From contig CM082581.2 of NCBI GenBank assembly GCA_040954595.2, positions 12,710,001 to 12,774,000 on the forward strand: a stretch of DNA of 64,000 bases, in the 5' to 3' direction. The stretch comes from Balanoglossus misakiensis. Lineage: Eukaryota; Hemichordata. The number at the start of each line of letters is the position of its first letter. Position 1 is the first letter of the stretch. Positions 1 to 14,600 of the stretch are shown piece by piece. The position numbers and the translations under genes are program-made. The notes beneath the pieces were generated by a model. That model searched no databases. It saw only the letters and a list, made by a program, of their open reading frames with translations, and was not told where the DNA came from.

Positions 1-3000
1 TATATATTAAACTCATGAATGGACAACAAATTAACAAATTCACACAGCAAGCTCTTGACAAATCAAGCAGTGAAATCTTTCTGAGAAAAACACGACACTT
101 TGACATTCCAGTATCATTACCCTTTGTCAACGAGATGCATCTCAAAATTGCTCGATTTTGTGAAATGCAAGCATTGTATCTTCTCCTGTAGGATAGCGTG
201 TTTCTGCCTTTGAAATGTTTCCATGGCAACATGACACACACACCCCAAATTGCCTGTGAATCTGTTCAGATGCTCATCTTTTTCTCAAAATGTGTGTTGA
301 TTGCTGTGGTCAAGGTCACCAAAAAGCATGAGATTGTGTGATATAGAACTGATCTTATTCAGTAGTGAAGTGAGCTTGAAGTTGAAGTGAGCTTGCTACA
401 TCTCTGATTACAGTGTGAGGTATCTACAAAGGTGTGTCAGAACTGATGGTACACTTGAACAAGTATATCCATAACATTCATGCAAATGGCAGTATGATTG
501 GTTCTCGTTCATGAAAAAGCCATGCAACCAGCCAGCCAGCCAGCCGCCACATATCAAAGCCAGGGTAAGCCAGACTGGCTGCACGCAAGACACAAGATAT
601 CCACCCCTGCAGTCTGCAAACAATGAGACAAAAGAAAGAATGAAGATGTCTGACAAAGGTAAAAAGGAAACAAGCATATAATGCACTGCACAGATTAAAA
701 CCAAACATAACTTTGATATCACAGACAGACAAACACACGGAGAGAGTGACAGTCTCCGAATATACACAGTGGGTTTGAAACAGTTCCCCGTGGTGCTCAC
801 CCACAATGTTGACATACTCAGGACGGCTGTCTCCCGCGACATCAAGGGATACAAATCAACTTGATGAGATCGGTAACTAGGGACTTTAGTGGAAACAAGT
901 GAGAAAAACTGCATCTGGAGTCACGATCTGACATTTGCTCAGCCAGCCCTCTCTGGAATTACGCTCTATTAAGGTGAAAAATCGGACAATAATATGATTT
1001 CTGAACTAACAAAGCAAACTCTGGTGACGATGAAGACCTACGTATCACATCGTGAATATTTGATTAAATAAAGGTCTCACAATGCAAATAAATTCAAATT
1101 TGCCTCTCAAGGAAATGTGTCAGGCAATTTACATGATTGTTATGATGTAGATTTATGAAGAGCACAAAAGATATGCGTGTTTCTGAACACATCATGAAGT
1201 GTAGTTACTGGGATCTGAGTTTTAAAAACACGCATCATTTCCTTTAGGATTAAGTCAAGCTTTGTATTAACTTTCCCTCTGGGAATTTTCTTCTTTGACA
1301 TAAATCACAGTGTGTAGGCAAATGGGACTAATGACAAAAAAGGAAAAAAAACCCAGAAAAATTAATGTTTCAATTGGGATTTTGTTGTTGCTTTGACAGC
1401 AGGATTGATGCGTCCACGCACACCAATCAATAGTGGAGGGGGACGTGAAATGTCATCTGTCATGTATGAAGAAATCGGTGTGTAGGCAGCCATCTGTTCT
1501 CAAAAACACGTTACATATGACTAGTTATCATTAATAGAAGGTCCATAGAGTATCAAGCGTGTACACCTGAATACGACTTTGATGGCAAAAAATCACTGAG
1601 GTGGATGGATATAGATGTGCGTGCGTGTGAGTATGTGTACTGTTACTGGACGAAACAATCACGTCAGGCTAACTCACGCACAGGAATTTGCGATGATTGC
1701 ACGGCACTTTGTAGTGTTCCGCCCGACGCACGTCAAAATAAAGGGCTGCATGCTGCTGAGCTTGATTCGAAGGTCAGGGGTTTAACGCTGGCAGCCACAG
1801 AACATCAGACAGGGAGGGTGAATGACACGCACTTGACGGTGTCACCTCTCGTAGGACTAATAAAACGAGACGAACTTGGACTCTGCGAAAAAAAGAAATG
1901 CCAAACGCACACACTGGGACAGAATATTAAGGACAATTGACAGGGAAAGTGATCATAGAAATGACACCTGGATGAAAGACAACCACAAAAGGCACGGACA
2001 ATGGGAGTGTGACAGACTCTCTAAAGAGACTCTTGAGACACGAGAGAAAGTGTGGTGTTTTATAAAGAGATTAGCAAGACAGAGACATTGAGGATGCAGT
2101 CGGTCTGCTTCCACGTGTGAAGCGCCGGTATATCACAATGCCTGGAGAGACCCTCTGACAGCACGTCCCCTGATTGCAAGGCACAATTCAATCAGTGACC
2201 GTGTATCAAACTCCTCAATAAAGCCATACTCAATAGCATCTCCCTGTGTCAATTTAATCGCCGACAAGTGCCTTTGAGAGACAACTTCAATGGCATCAAT
2301 CGAGTCACATCTGATTGCTTCTTGAGCATCCTTCAATTAAAGCACACGGCTGACCTTGCTCAGTGTCATCAGAAAGTCAAAGACAGCTCTGTGTCTTTGT
2401 GTGTGTGTCACTACAATCTGCGGGGCAAAATTACCATCATTATCAATTCTTGGGAACAGTTGTGGGCTGTACCTTTAAATTTGAGCAACACAAAAAATTA
2501 ATGGGTGGCAGACCTGTTTATTCAGTCTCCACTGCAAGAGTAAACAACAGACATGGTATACGCACATGCATATTAGAATCTTCATAAATTCAAAATGGTG
2601 CCATCCATTGGCTAATTTTTTTATCGCTAAAAACATGCTAGATGTGGCAGCTCATGGGGCTTTCAGATTAATCCATATGCTAACTACAGTCCTGCCATCC
2701 ATCTATATATCCAGTCAGCCTTCAACTAAAATGACAAACTTTGTACAAAATGGTGTTTCTGCACCACTGCAGCCGCCCACCCATGTAGACATTCAACCCC
2801 CACAATGGAATATGACAGATCCATTTATAAAGTCACATCCCGAGCCCTGACAGATGACATTTCACTAAAAGCTTTACATTGATCGGATATTAATTTTGTT
2901 GGTTTTCAATTATCATCCTCTGTGTCACACCTTGTCGAAAGAAAACAATTTTTTTTTGTCAGCAGGAAATTTTGAAAAACAAAGGTCAGCACAAATTCTT

Positions 3001-3231
3001 TGTTTATAAACTATTAAAAGAACAATGAATAATATTTTTAAAAGGTCACTGCAATTTACGAATTCAGTTTAGACATTGAAGTGAAAGTCCTACTGCTATT
3101 TTTTATGATGTGACTGTCGTTTCTCATTTTTTTTTTAATATTTCTTTTACAGGCCAGAATTCGAAAGGTCAAGTTAGAACAGACTGATTGATTATATCAA
3201 CTTGAAAACAAAATCTAATTATCTTACTTAC
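1..3231. other. Region 3' of MARCH5 exon 3, probable last intron
   Basis: No exon is recognised here. MARCH5 still needs a C-terminal exon (fourth membrane helix and a basic, glutamine-rich tail). I looked on the minus strand for its conserved tail and did not find it, so the exon is probably left of the window. A GCCA tetranucleotide tract lies at about 528-545. Minus-strand open frames at 408-914 (168 codons) and 2133-2336 (67 codons) have no recognisable family membership. Confidence 0.5.
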
Positions 3232-3710
3232 CATTATCGTTCTTTGCAAGTTTGAACTCAGCGACCCGAACATGACCTTTCCGCACAGCGTGGCAATGGT
3301 TGGGAAAATTAAGGCACCGCAGAGTATCCTGGTGGCAGAGATGGGGTCGTTCATCGGGACAGGCTCGGCGGGAATCCGCAGACCGGGGGCAAGATCGGGG
3401 AAGAGGTAATTAAGGAATGGGATCTTGGTGGAGTGCTTTCTCCACAGCTTCAAGATGTAGTCTTCCCACCGGATCATCTTTCCCAGTATGAGCATAACGG
3501 GAATAGTGGGAAGACCTATGAGGAGAAAGAGAGGATCGGCCCGTTCCATGACATCCAAGCCTTCCTTGTGGCCCAGTACTTGCATAACAGTCACTGCTCC
3601 ATAGGTAACTGCAGTCCAGTAGATGGAACCCACCACAATACCTGCTGCGGCAAATGGACACACTTTGTAGATGATCTTGTCAACCATGTCAAGGATATAT
3701 ACAAAAGACC
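3232..3710 (-). CDS. MARCH5: MARCH5 exon with membrane segments 1-3
   Basis: This 479-nt exon has its acceptor (ctcacag) just beyond 3710 and a strong donor (gtaagtaag) starting at 3231. It enters at phase 1, with the first base of the shared Gly codon in the previous exon, and ends on a codon boundary after NLQRTIM. It carries the family motifs GSIYWTAVTYGAVTVMQ, GHKEGLDVMERADPLF and MIRWEDY. The sequence between the second and third helices (around FLNYLFPDLAPGLRIP) differs most from the human protein. Confidence 0.95.
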
Positions 3711-5046
3711 CTGTGAGGTAGAAAACACAGAAAATGTTCAAATTCAATATTTGGAATTTTCAAAATAGTTGGTTGTAGCAATTACTTACAATTTTAAAAG
3801 CCCTAGTAGCTCGATGTCATGCAGTTTTTTCAATTCAAAAGACATCATTCTCTTAGTGAATACAAATTACTGTGCCATAACTTTAGTTTTGAATATAAAT
3901 CATGAAAATAATGTGAAAACACACAGTGCCACTACACACTCTGTCCTTGACAGAATGATTACTTTTGGTGTTATTTTATTCCACGTAAAAATATTTTCCT
4001 CCCACTGAAATGGTGTAATTACTGCCACTGGCAACCAACATTTTTGTAACCTTTCAAACAGGAAGCTGTCAACGCAATTCAATGATATTTTGGAAATTCT
4101 CTATTATTGCAAATATTTCAGGGTTAATACAAATATGAGATGACGGTCCAAGCAGTAAACACTGACACTTTTGTGTATTCTAATAATGTTTCAATAGAGG
4201 ACATTTTTCAGTTAAATTTTTAAATGAAAGAAACGTAACCCAAACAACTGTACACTGAATACTAGATGAATTCAACTTGAAATGGCATTTACCATTCAAA
4301 ACAGTTGCTGCAGACACCGATGTATGTTATAATGAATGTCCTTGCACAATAACATAAATGCATAATTGCATGTTTTGGCATAATTTCCTGGGAATACCTA
4401 TTGAAATTCTCAAAATGGAAAAGCATTTCTGTTATTAATAATTCAGTAAATGGAAGTGTTTTTTTCATTGTGGACACTTCCCCTGCTTTTGACAATGGCA
4501 CCATGTTCCTATACAAGGTGGCACAATGAGGTCTTTGAAAACTGAAATTCAGGAAAAATCGAATATAGTGATTAGAGGAGGATTTCCTTGTACCTAATGC
4601 TTTCAGGAAATACCCACTTTGTAGTCAGGGTTAGACAATTACATTTACTTGGAGAGAGAATAAAAAACAGTAGGGCCATTCACACGTGTCTCAGAATCTT
4701 CATTTCTTTGACAGACTGGCAACGGTAAAAAGAAATCTCACAAGGTCACCAAATATGATGGAGAAAACAAAAACAAAATAATAAATATATAGCAACATTG
4801 ATCCTCTCACATCCAAGTATGACAAATCCCTTCCCTTTACCTAGTTTTGGATAGACTATCAGATACTCGGTATTGCACTGTGGACAAGATACTTTGGTGG
4901 TGCTGTTGCCTTTCTGTTTCTCGTCTATCCACCGTTGGAGGCATGATTGATGTACCCATTTGGTTGTTCCTTTGCACCTGCACGGCCGAGTCCATGGTGC
5001 TGATCGATCATCTTCTTCCGTGGCAAAACAAACCCAGCACGTACGC
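3232..5046 (-). CDS. MARCH5: MARCH5 E3 ubiquitin ligase, partial (two internal exons)
   Basis: MARCH5 (MITOL) is a RING-CH ubiquitin ligase of the mitochondrial outer membrane. Known roles include control of mitochondrial fission and fusion factors and quality control. Exons at complement(4841..5046) and complement(3232..3710) join in frame. The first encodes the C4HC3 RING-CH finger: CWVC, then CRC, then WVHQSC, then CPQC. The second encodes three membrane segments, starting near VCPFAAAGIVVGSIYW, PLFLLIGLPTIPVMLILG and RILCGALIFPTIATL. The RING-CH and membrane core are closely similar to the human protein. Two pieces are missing: a short N-terminal exon (the RING exon begins inside a codon) and the exon with the fourth helix and cytosolic tail. 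The gene points away from CPEB. Family assignment is very secure; the full structure is incomplete. Confidence 0.95.
3711..4840 (-). other. MARCH5 intron between RING and membrane exons
   Basis: This 1.13-kb AT-rich intron is bounded by gtaaag and ctcacag on the minus strand. I see no further exon, RNA gene or long repeat in it. Confidence 0.85.
4841..5046 (-). CDS. MARCH5: MARCH5 RING-CH exon
   Basis: This 206-nt exon has the acceptor tttgcag beyond 5046 and the donor gtaaagg from 4840. Its first base completes a codon begun in the missing upstream exon (phase 2). RTCWVCFATEEDD follows, and it ends in VYPKL plus one base of Gly. All eight zinc ligands of the RING-CH finger (four Cys, His, three Cys) are present, so the ligase domain looks intact. 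An ATG just upstream in the same frame lies within the intron end and is not the natural start. Confidence 0.95.
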
Positions 5047-8000
5047 CTGCAAATCAAGGACAGAGAGAGAGAGAAAGTGGGTCATTTATTGGTGTGTAGT
5101 CATTCATCGTGTTCTTCCTGGAATTTTCTGAGAATCAATCGTATCTGGACGTTCTGCTGAAATAAAGAGGGTAATTAAAACTCGGGTGCGCTGACATCGA
5201 AGTAAGGCACATATAATAAACCTGAGGTGCTCTGACATCAGAGTCAAACTCTCCCGGCTAACAGCCTCTCTTTGAGAAAGATTAGCATCTTCAGGTACCG
5301 GTAGAACCTCACAACCCTGAGACATCTAGTTTCATTTCATGAACCCCAGACTGACTTAATTCACAGGTTTTCATGGTACACATTTTGTTGTATTACACTT
5401 CATAAACAAGTTGCCCAAAACAGAGATTGTGCGATGAGTTTTCAAAGATAACAAACTTGTTTGGCCTATTTCTCTAGAAAAACAGAAATCGGTGAGATAT
5501 GATGAATATTGTATAAGTGTTCTTATCAGAGGTTTCAAGTGTATTCCCACTGACAAGTGTCGTGAGACACACGCCAAGACTTGCCGTGGGTTATATTATC
5601 ACTACTATTGTCTGATTGGTTGGATCACTTTCATTTGCCCCGGTGTTGCATTTCATTGCTGAGTGGCCCTGTTGGAGATCTTTGCCCCCCATACAGTCTT
5701 AGGGGAGCTCTTTACAGATGACTGAATTCTCATCCACTGTGAACTCTGCCAACAAAGCCAAAATGGGAACATGTCCAGTTGCATCGAGGAGGAGTGAAAA
5801 TTAGTATTCACCATAATCAATCCCAAAAACTTGACTTTCACCATAAACTTATCACTATTAGTGCAGCGAAGCATATCTGCATTTTGAATACTTTGATTAA
5901 TATGCGTCACAAGGAGTTTCGATTTTTAGCAAACATTTCACAATTGTAATAAGAATGATTGATGTAACTGTCTTGCACTGAGTGTGTGCTCTTGTCATCA
6001 CGCACTTTCATCCAATATTGTCCCCCTTTCTGACAATACAGGTTCTGCATTACCCACAATTATTGGCGTGATCACCCTTTCGCTAACAAATGTGTTTTTA
6101 ATAAATTTTATTTGACTAAAATGAAGGTGGGAAATTCATTTTGCCATTTCACGTCAGGACTGAAACTCATTAATCACTGTTGACATCCTTGAGAGAGGAG
6201 GGAGTTGCAAAGGGTATATCCATTTTTCATCTGGGATCGCATCTATGGGAAGGTTTCGGCTGTTGCTATGTGGAAGTCAGAATGACGCCACAAAAGCAGG
6301 GACAGATGATTGATATGCGATAACTTCTCTTCATAGATCCGGATGAAATTCTGAGAAGCTGTATGCGTGGGGGGAAAGTATATTTTTCACAGAAAGTCTG
6401 GTTAGAATTTGAGTGTTATACATGGACTGTATGTGGGAGTGAAGATGTAACATTGTTCAACGTGTAGCAGGCAGGAAATGTGCTGGGCCCACAAGGACAA
6501 ATCTGATGACTGCAACCACACATAATGATCAACCACTTGAGCCTGATCACCGAATTCTGTTCGTCAATTCTGGCGATGATTATCTCATTAGTATTTTGCA
6601 ACCTTCTCTGATTGTGCAGAAGCACGGAAAAATTGAACATGTTGCCACTACATGGCCATTTCCGCTGGGTATTTATTCAATTATCATCTAAACACGATTC
6701 TATTTTTCCCTTTGGTGCAGGCTTTGAACTTGGCAATGGCTCTGTCATTGAACTTGATTCCGAAAAAGAGTGGGTAACAATGCCTGGTGGTCTAATTTAA
6801 TTGGGACACGGATTAAACACAGTCTTGGATTACAAAATAGGAATATCTCAGCCTATTAGGCTTTTTCTCAAGGTCCACATTTTGTATGGAAAACCTGCAT
6901 CTCACCAACAAGGCTGAATAACTCTGGTATGAAAAACATGTAGAAATTTCCATGTTTCATAAATTTCTCAGTGGTTATCAGAATGAGTTCCTCATTTCTA
7001 AGCATTTTAGGTTTGCTTTTTCAGTCTTTTTCTTTTCATTCATGCTTTCACTCGATTTGATACTTGATCAGCCGAGAGTGTTGAGAAATTAATTTCCTTG
7101 GTAGCATTCACATAGCATATGATGTAAAATGGTCAAATGGGTATGTTTCTAATTAAATTACAGTATACATGATTTGTTTACACCTTGCCGGTAATTTGCA
7201 TCAATTTGTGAATTAGTTTTGATCCAGTGAGCGGATCCTTTTACGTGAACAGTAAAATGAACAGCGAAAAACATCAAACTGCATTTTTCCTACCAGTTCT
7301 TTTCACTCACCAGGAATACAAAGAATCTAAGCTCATCCCCCAGTTTACACAGTGTCCATGTGTTTCCGGGATTACAGGCGATTGTCATGCCTACGTTATT
7401 CATTGCATGAAATCCTGCTGGTTTGAGATTGATGCTGTGACATTCACTGTACATGTACCTTTAGCGGTCATATTGACACTGTTTAGGGTTTCCCATTGAC
7501 AGTGTTTCATCGCAATACCTTATGTATGCTCTCATCACCAAATGACAAATTTTAAATCTGCCACTCTTACAAAACAGCCATCTCCTAATTGTCATCTTTT
7601 AATGAACGTTCTCACCCCGATTTCAGAGGAACAGCCCAGCTTCTTCATTCCATGTAATGAGGTCAAACTATGGCATGGAGAGTGATGGCATTTTGTAATT
7701 ATACTATTGGCATCACCTTTTCTTGAACTTGAAGATCGTGTAGTCATAAAAAGGGCAAAATAAATGAATTTCACTGGATTTGAATATCATATTAGAAATA
7801 CACACATATATACATGTAAATGAGGGAACTGTTTGCTTAATAGTACTCTGTTTAATAGTACTCCAATAAATTTCCCATTTGATCTCTGCTTGGCATCTAA
7901 AAACTGTAAATGTCACAGAATTGCTTAAACTGGCAACTTTGCCAATAAATGATTTAGGGGGTGTCAAATCCCAGCTACATGAGCTGTAGGTTCCCTGTAC

Positions 8001-8142
8001 ATTTTGACCAGTTTCATGGAATTTTGGCAAATGGCACGCTGAGGAATGACAAGATGTAGTCATATTTTTAATTCATTTTGTTCCACCAATTTGAAATTTT
8101 ATCAGGAAAAAGATCTAACCAATGAAGGTATTTTGTATCTTT

Positions 8143-8159
8143 AGAGAGAGAGAGAGAGA
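8143..8159. repeat. AG dinucleotide microsatellite
   Basis: An uninterrupted AG run of about 8 units inside the probable MARCH5 intron. Confidence 0.9.
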
Positions 8160-8621
8160 ACAGACATCTGGAAGAGCTATTTTATCTGCCTGACATTTGA
8201 ATTTTGAATAATAGATATTATTGAAAGGTACTGAAAGGTACAATGACTGTGGGTGTTCAGACTGAAAAAAGAACTTCCCCCTTTCTAGATAACTATCTGG
8301 CTCATCTTAATATTGTTGAACAAGTCCACTCCTTTCATTGCATCACTTTTTTTGTACTTACACACACCTGGAATAAATTTAATCATGATAAAATGCAAAC
8401 AGCTCCCTTAAGAATAGTCAAATGGCTGTTTTTATTTCCCTGTCTATTATTGCATGATAAAACTGAAACTTTTACTGTGCTGACACAGTTGAACTCAAAT
8501 ATTTACTGATCTAACCCACCATTTTTTCACCTCGTGATAGTGCGTGCTGGATGTGATTTTCTAATGGGATTGGATTCCACTTCAATCTTTACATTAAATT
8601 AAGTGAATTCAAGATTCGGGA

Positions 8622-8633
8622 GGGGGGGGGGGG
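8622..8633. repeat. G12 homopolymer
   Basis: Twelve consecutive G on the plus strand in the probable MARCH5 intron. Confidence 0.9.
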
Positions 8634-11600
8634 TGACTTCTTTTATACTGACAGTTCATTTCTGTCTGTACGCTTCAGAGTATTTTGCATAAACATCCCA
8701 CGATTTGACATTTCAGTTTGAATAATTACATGGAACCGACAGAGTAATGGTGACTCCTGCCCACATGAAACTTCGACTGATTTTTTCTAATAAAAGATTT
8801 CCCTTGTGAAATTGTTGTGGGTGTTTTACTCCTACTGTGGCTGCATGGTTTTGTCAATTTGTTGAACAGCTTCTCAAGATTGTCAGGATGTGGTACTTCA
8901 CTCGAAGGAGAATGTAGATGGTCTGAAAAAACTTTGACAAAAACAGTCAGACAGTGTCATCAAAGACAGGTCAGATGAGCATGCAGCTATTCGGTATTTA
9001 AACATGTTTCACCGAGTAGAACAACATAAATGGCTCATCAAATGAAATTAAAATAACCAAAATCGTGAAAAGTATAGCCACTTTGTCCTGTATTATTGTC
9101 GATTTCATCAGAGCCATCTAATAGGATGGATGCGTGTGTGTTTCCAGTTGTTTGAATTGATAGCTTTTTTGAAATCCAGAAACCTGTGATTACTTCAGAT
9201 CAAACTTCATCCAGTCAGCTGGCCTGCACTTAATAATGCAACAATGATCTCCAGCCAATACATTACAACACAGCTGTGTTAATCTCTCCCCAGTGTTTGC
9301 GTCTTGTGAGTGGACTATTTCTCTTTCAATGTTTAATACAAACACAGTCCTCTGGGTAACATGAAACTTTCACTAATCCTTAAAACTCATAGTTTTTTTG
9401 GAAATGTGACAGAAAGAGTGGACGAGTGATTTTTAAAATTGATGATTTCAGCCTCCCAATATTACTATAATGGAGCATTCTCATAATTAAACAAATACAA
9501 ATGTATCAGTCACAGTGGTTTTTGAATTGTATGACAAATTCTTCTCAGGAAACCTCATTATAGTTTCAATGGAATGTAACACTTTCAAGTTTCTCAAACC
9601 TTCTCTCGGCAGAGTGGAGTTGTCTGGCTATGTGGCTTTTGACATTTCCATAAAAACGCTACACCTCGCTACTCAGCGAACTTGAAAATGTCAAGAACAA
9701 AACCTGCCATTTCACAGCTTTGTTCTCGGCGCCGCAATTTTGCAGTGTCCTTTTGGAGCTAACGTGGGCAGCTTTATCATAAAAACATAAGCTTGTGCCA
9801 TATTCATCAAATAACATTCTGTTAAAACAGGAATACATACAGAATCAAACGCCAACTATCACTGAAATGACAGTGACCCACACTCTGCCTGGGGACACGG
9901 ACACACGGCTTGTTCACTTCTATTCAATCAAACATCCGAAGAAACAGGGGTCACAAAAGAGTCCCAGCTTACATGTCATAAGGTCCCATCCAGGGAGTCA
10001 AGTACTAAGCCTTCTGACGTCAGCAGGGCCATGAAATCCCAGCTCATGCACTCATTTTTTCTAAGACACGAGAAATTCAAGTCGCAACTGACTTAGTGGA
10101 TTGCTTCACACAAGAAAAAAACGGATATAGGAAAGGATTTACGATTACTCGGCCCAGTAATTGCTTTTTTCTAGAAATACAACTTGAAAAATGGAGTCGA
10201 TCAGAGGATTACAATGAGTGTAGGTATCTCGGAGGGGTATATTTGACAAAAAAGATAGGCAGTTAAGGAGAGGTGTTATTAAATAAATGAATACCCTTGA
10301 TAAAGTCTTCAATTATTAAAGTATTATTACCGGTATAAGTTAAGCTCAGTTTCAGATTGATACTGTGGGCAGAATGAACTTTGTTTTGAGGACGTCATAC
10401 GATGAAATGCGATAGAGCTGTGGGAAGATATTAGGCTGTGACATTATTCTTTATGCTAGATGCGTAGGCAATGGTTAGAACTTGAATACCGGTTTTTGGA
10501 GAAAAAAACTGCTTTGTCATTAAAATACACTGGGAAAGCCAAGGACTGAACATTGAGTGGATGCGTATGGACATCTTGTTAGTTCCTGATGAGCTCTAAA
10601 ATGGAGGGAATCATTATTTCATGTTAGGTTAAGGGAGCTTGTATGAAGAAGGTACCCAAGAACTCACTGAGCTGCACAGTACAATCAGTTCTAGCTGCCA
10701 GGCCAGACTGTACGTGTGCTGTCTGTTTTGCCCAATCAGGATTGTAGGTTAATAAAGAACAAGAGGTTAATAGAAGAGAGTGCACTGACTTAGTTACTTG
10801 GAGGATTGGGGATTTGTTCCAAATCAAATGCTAATCCACTTCTTCGAATTGCCCACACAGCAAACAATGTTTATAGGTAAAATTGGAAAAAGGTTTATTT
10901 GCTCAGAACCGATTTTACATGTACCCACCCACACATCCAGGTGTTTTTAAATGTCCCATTGATTCTCTTGCACAACTGGACAGTCAAACTTACAGTAGTT
11001 AAGTTTGAACTGAAAACATGGATGTCACCAAAAAGTCTGCCCATGGTTGATGGAAACAACAGTAACACAGGATAGTTGCTGGTTCAGTCGGTCATCACTG
11101 TCCTCCACATCAAAATCCCGCTGTTTAGTTTTATTTACACCTAGCTCCATAGAAGCTAATTGACTTCTTAATGCTTCCGGCAAAAACATTCTAAAGCTGA
11201 CATTTAAAAAAGACAGACATTATAACGCAGCCTCACAATGGATTTAAAATGTCAGACTTCTTTTGCAAATCAACATTTTGTACCTTGATTAACCCCAGAA
11301 AATAATTACATCTGCTTTTAGATGCACTAACGGCAAAGTCATTCGTACGAGTACTAATGCAACCAATATGACTGTTAACATTTTGTTCCTACTAAAAATT
11401 GACAACATGCCTCTTGGCATTAGGTTGAATGATTAGTTAATTGATGACAAGTCTTGTGATCTTCCCCAAGAAGTCAAATTCATAATGGTGGATCTACAAG
11501 AAATCTGGTCAATGTTAAAAGCACCCTACCACAAGTGATTAGATGACGTCAATCATGAAATTATGATGATGTAATCTATGGAATGCTTTATGACTGCATG

Positions 11601-14600
11601 GTGATGTGGTGTAAGGCAAGCTGGATATTGCTTTGAGGTTATAGGGATGCCAGTGCTAAACTAGTTACAGACAATTATGACATTTTACTCCAACCCTATC
11701 CCTAACCCTGACTGTTGGGTGGGAAATGTCCAGATGTGAAATACACAGTGGGAACCAGTCCTGATACAGTTAGAAACTGAAGGTCATGAATTGATAAAGT
11801 TGAAATAGGCAATTTGCTAGAGAATCAGAAGGCTGTCACAAAAGCTTATTCAGATAGGTACAGATACAGCAGCTTTGACCAATGAACCGGTGGTGCATGC
11901 GGCAGGGAGATGGAAGCCAATTGCTTATTTTCGTCTCTGCAGTACAAAATAAATTGTTGATAGAGGATTGTTTTTCTTCTTCTTGCAGATCTTGAAGATT
12001 CAATGAATCTGTCCAATTGGCAGTGGGTAGGAGAAACACACTGACGTAATGACCAGGCGACATCGTATGACGCGGTCAAAACGGGGAAAAAGTGGGTTTT
12101 TTTGACAGGCAGCAGAAGTTTCCGGCGATACTTCCGTTGTGGCTGACATAATTACAGCAAGGTTGATTGAGACTGTGAACTGCTAGCCAACAAATGAGCA
12201 ACCACTGTGTTGGTGACAATGCATACACTTTCAACCATTTTTATCCTAGCCAACTGCACAAAAGTAACCCCCCACACACACGCGTGCCCCAAGTAATTTC
12301 ATTATTGTGTTGGCTCACTTGACGTCATTACACAGCTCTTACAAATCACATAGTTTGCGCCGTGAGGAGATTTCCGCAGAGCTTTTTTCAACGACTGTGA
12401 TTCTATTCAGTGCTGTGTGCCAGCAGCTGATGTTATTTCCATTTCAAAATTCTATAAGGCCACAACTTATTTCTGGATGATACAATGATCTTTTTTCTGC
12501 ACAAAAGAGGCTCCGACTGACATTTAGACATGAAAAGTAAATAAGGAGACACAATGCAGTGGAGTTTTTCATACAAGTATGGGGCACTCGTCAGTGAGGA
12601 GGAAAAAAATCCCATCATCACAAATCAAAAGTTGTTTTCCTGGCTTTCTTTGGGTTAACATCCCCTTTCTGACAAACCTACTTCAAGAAAGAGTGAACCT
12701 TCTTTGAATTGACGCCCAATAATCTCACAGGGTGGTTGGAAATGAGGAAACCACCAATAGGCACACACTGGCAGCGCCTGAATGAAGCACAACACAATAA
12801 TGTTACATGCTAAGCTTTTGAAAGCCGACTGGCACTGGCAGGGCTCCACAAGGACCCTGGCATGCCCCCAGGAAAAATACACATTTCTCTGCAGGTAACA
12901 TTGATGGCAAAGTCAATAACCGGTACATGCATGATGCAGAAACTACTTTGCAGGGTTGTTTTCGATTTTTTTACGCGAGTTCTCCCTGAGCAGGGCCAAG
13001 CAATCAAACATTGGAGCAATATAATCTGTATGATGCGATGATAAATCCGAGATATCAACATGACTAGCAGACCATTAAAACATGCATTTTACGGGTCGTG
13101 AAAGATGGAATCGCAATAATGAATTAGCAAAGTGTGAGTGCTGCTGGCTGGCTGATTGTACTTTCCTCCTCCCATTAAACTGAGCAATTCTTGAAATATT
13201 GCAAAGTTCATAAAACTTGTGGCTTGCAAAAGACTATATTAAGGAGTGGCCTGAGGCCAGGTGGAACCTGGATCACACCTTTCAGAGGAAAGTGTTTATT
13301 TGATTGTTTGCTATGGTGAGGCTGGTGTGGAAGCTGCTTTTTAAACGGTTTCGACATTGTGTGACAATGAATGCTGAACTCTCTTTGTACAATCCACTGT
13401 ACTTTTTTGAATGATGATTAAGACACCTGTTGATCTGGCTTGTGTTATTAATACGTTCTTGCCCACGGACGTTTAACTTTCTACTCGTTCACAACATAAA
13501 AAATTTCTTCAATTTGATCGCTAAATAATTAAAGTTTGTGGTCATCTCATATTTTCATTAAGCCCCATTGTGCTTACTTATAGACATGTCTATACATAGC
13601 ACTGGAAGTAATGACTTTCTTAAAATATCCACAGAATAATTTTGTTAAACCATTTTTCTGAGGAACTAAATCAATTTGACATTGATTAAAGTGTTTTGCT
13701 GAAAATTACAGAAATTCAGAGCACAGACCTGAACTCTATGGAATTAATGAAAAACTTTGCATTACATGAATATTCAAATGAGCGCAGTTAATGTAATAGC
13801 TGGCTTGCCGAGTCTACACTCTGATATCTGAGTCAATTAACTGAATTCAACATGTTTGAACATCAGTTGATCCCACCAACATTCAAGAAATGTGTCCAAG
13901 GCTAAAAGTGAATACCCTCTACTATTTGCTTACACTCTGTTATTTTGAAAACACTTCAACATTCCAGTTTTAAGACGAGCCCTGCCACACTCGAAACAAA
14001 ATATGAATTTCCACTTCCCTTGCCAGACAAATACACAAGCATGTCTTTTCTGCCATTAAAATACAGACTGCAAACAAACATAAAACACTGTTTGATGGTA
14101 AGAACTACACTTGACTCTCAAGGAATGCAAATTTGGGTAATTGCTTTTTATTTTTATCATGTACAACCTCTTAATTTTGTTATTGGATTCACGGTGAGAA
14201 TGTTAAGCTGCCCAGCATCAAGCTGTGTACATATTTTAAGAGGATATGATATGCGTTGTTGGCGAATGAAAAACACAATTTCAGGGTCAAACAAGAGTCT
14301 TCACAACACTTCGGCAAATCAGAATACTCATGGTATGTACACAGCTTGAGTAGTGGACCAGCAAAATTGACTAGTATATTAAACTCCACGAGAAACAGTG
14401 GAAAATCTTGAGTTTAACGGTTTAATGATCCGGGCTGGGGTCCAGACTGAGCAAACACTACCCTGCGATTTAAAATTCAATGGCTGTGAGTTAAGAAACT
14501 GAAGGTGCTAATGTACTTGCTGTTGTTCCTGAAAAAATAGCATGTAACAGTTGAATCTTCCAAAAGCACTATGATGTACAATTGAGGTTCTGTACCTGGT

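Noticed and set aside
2133-2336. 67-codon minus-strand frame with protein-like composition
   Set aside because: It starts at TTG, does not match the MARCH5 tail and lacks a clear acceptor.
3410-3768. Other-frame and opposite-strand ORFs over the MARCH5 membrane exon
   Set aside because: Shadows of the real exon, which matches the family throughout.
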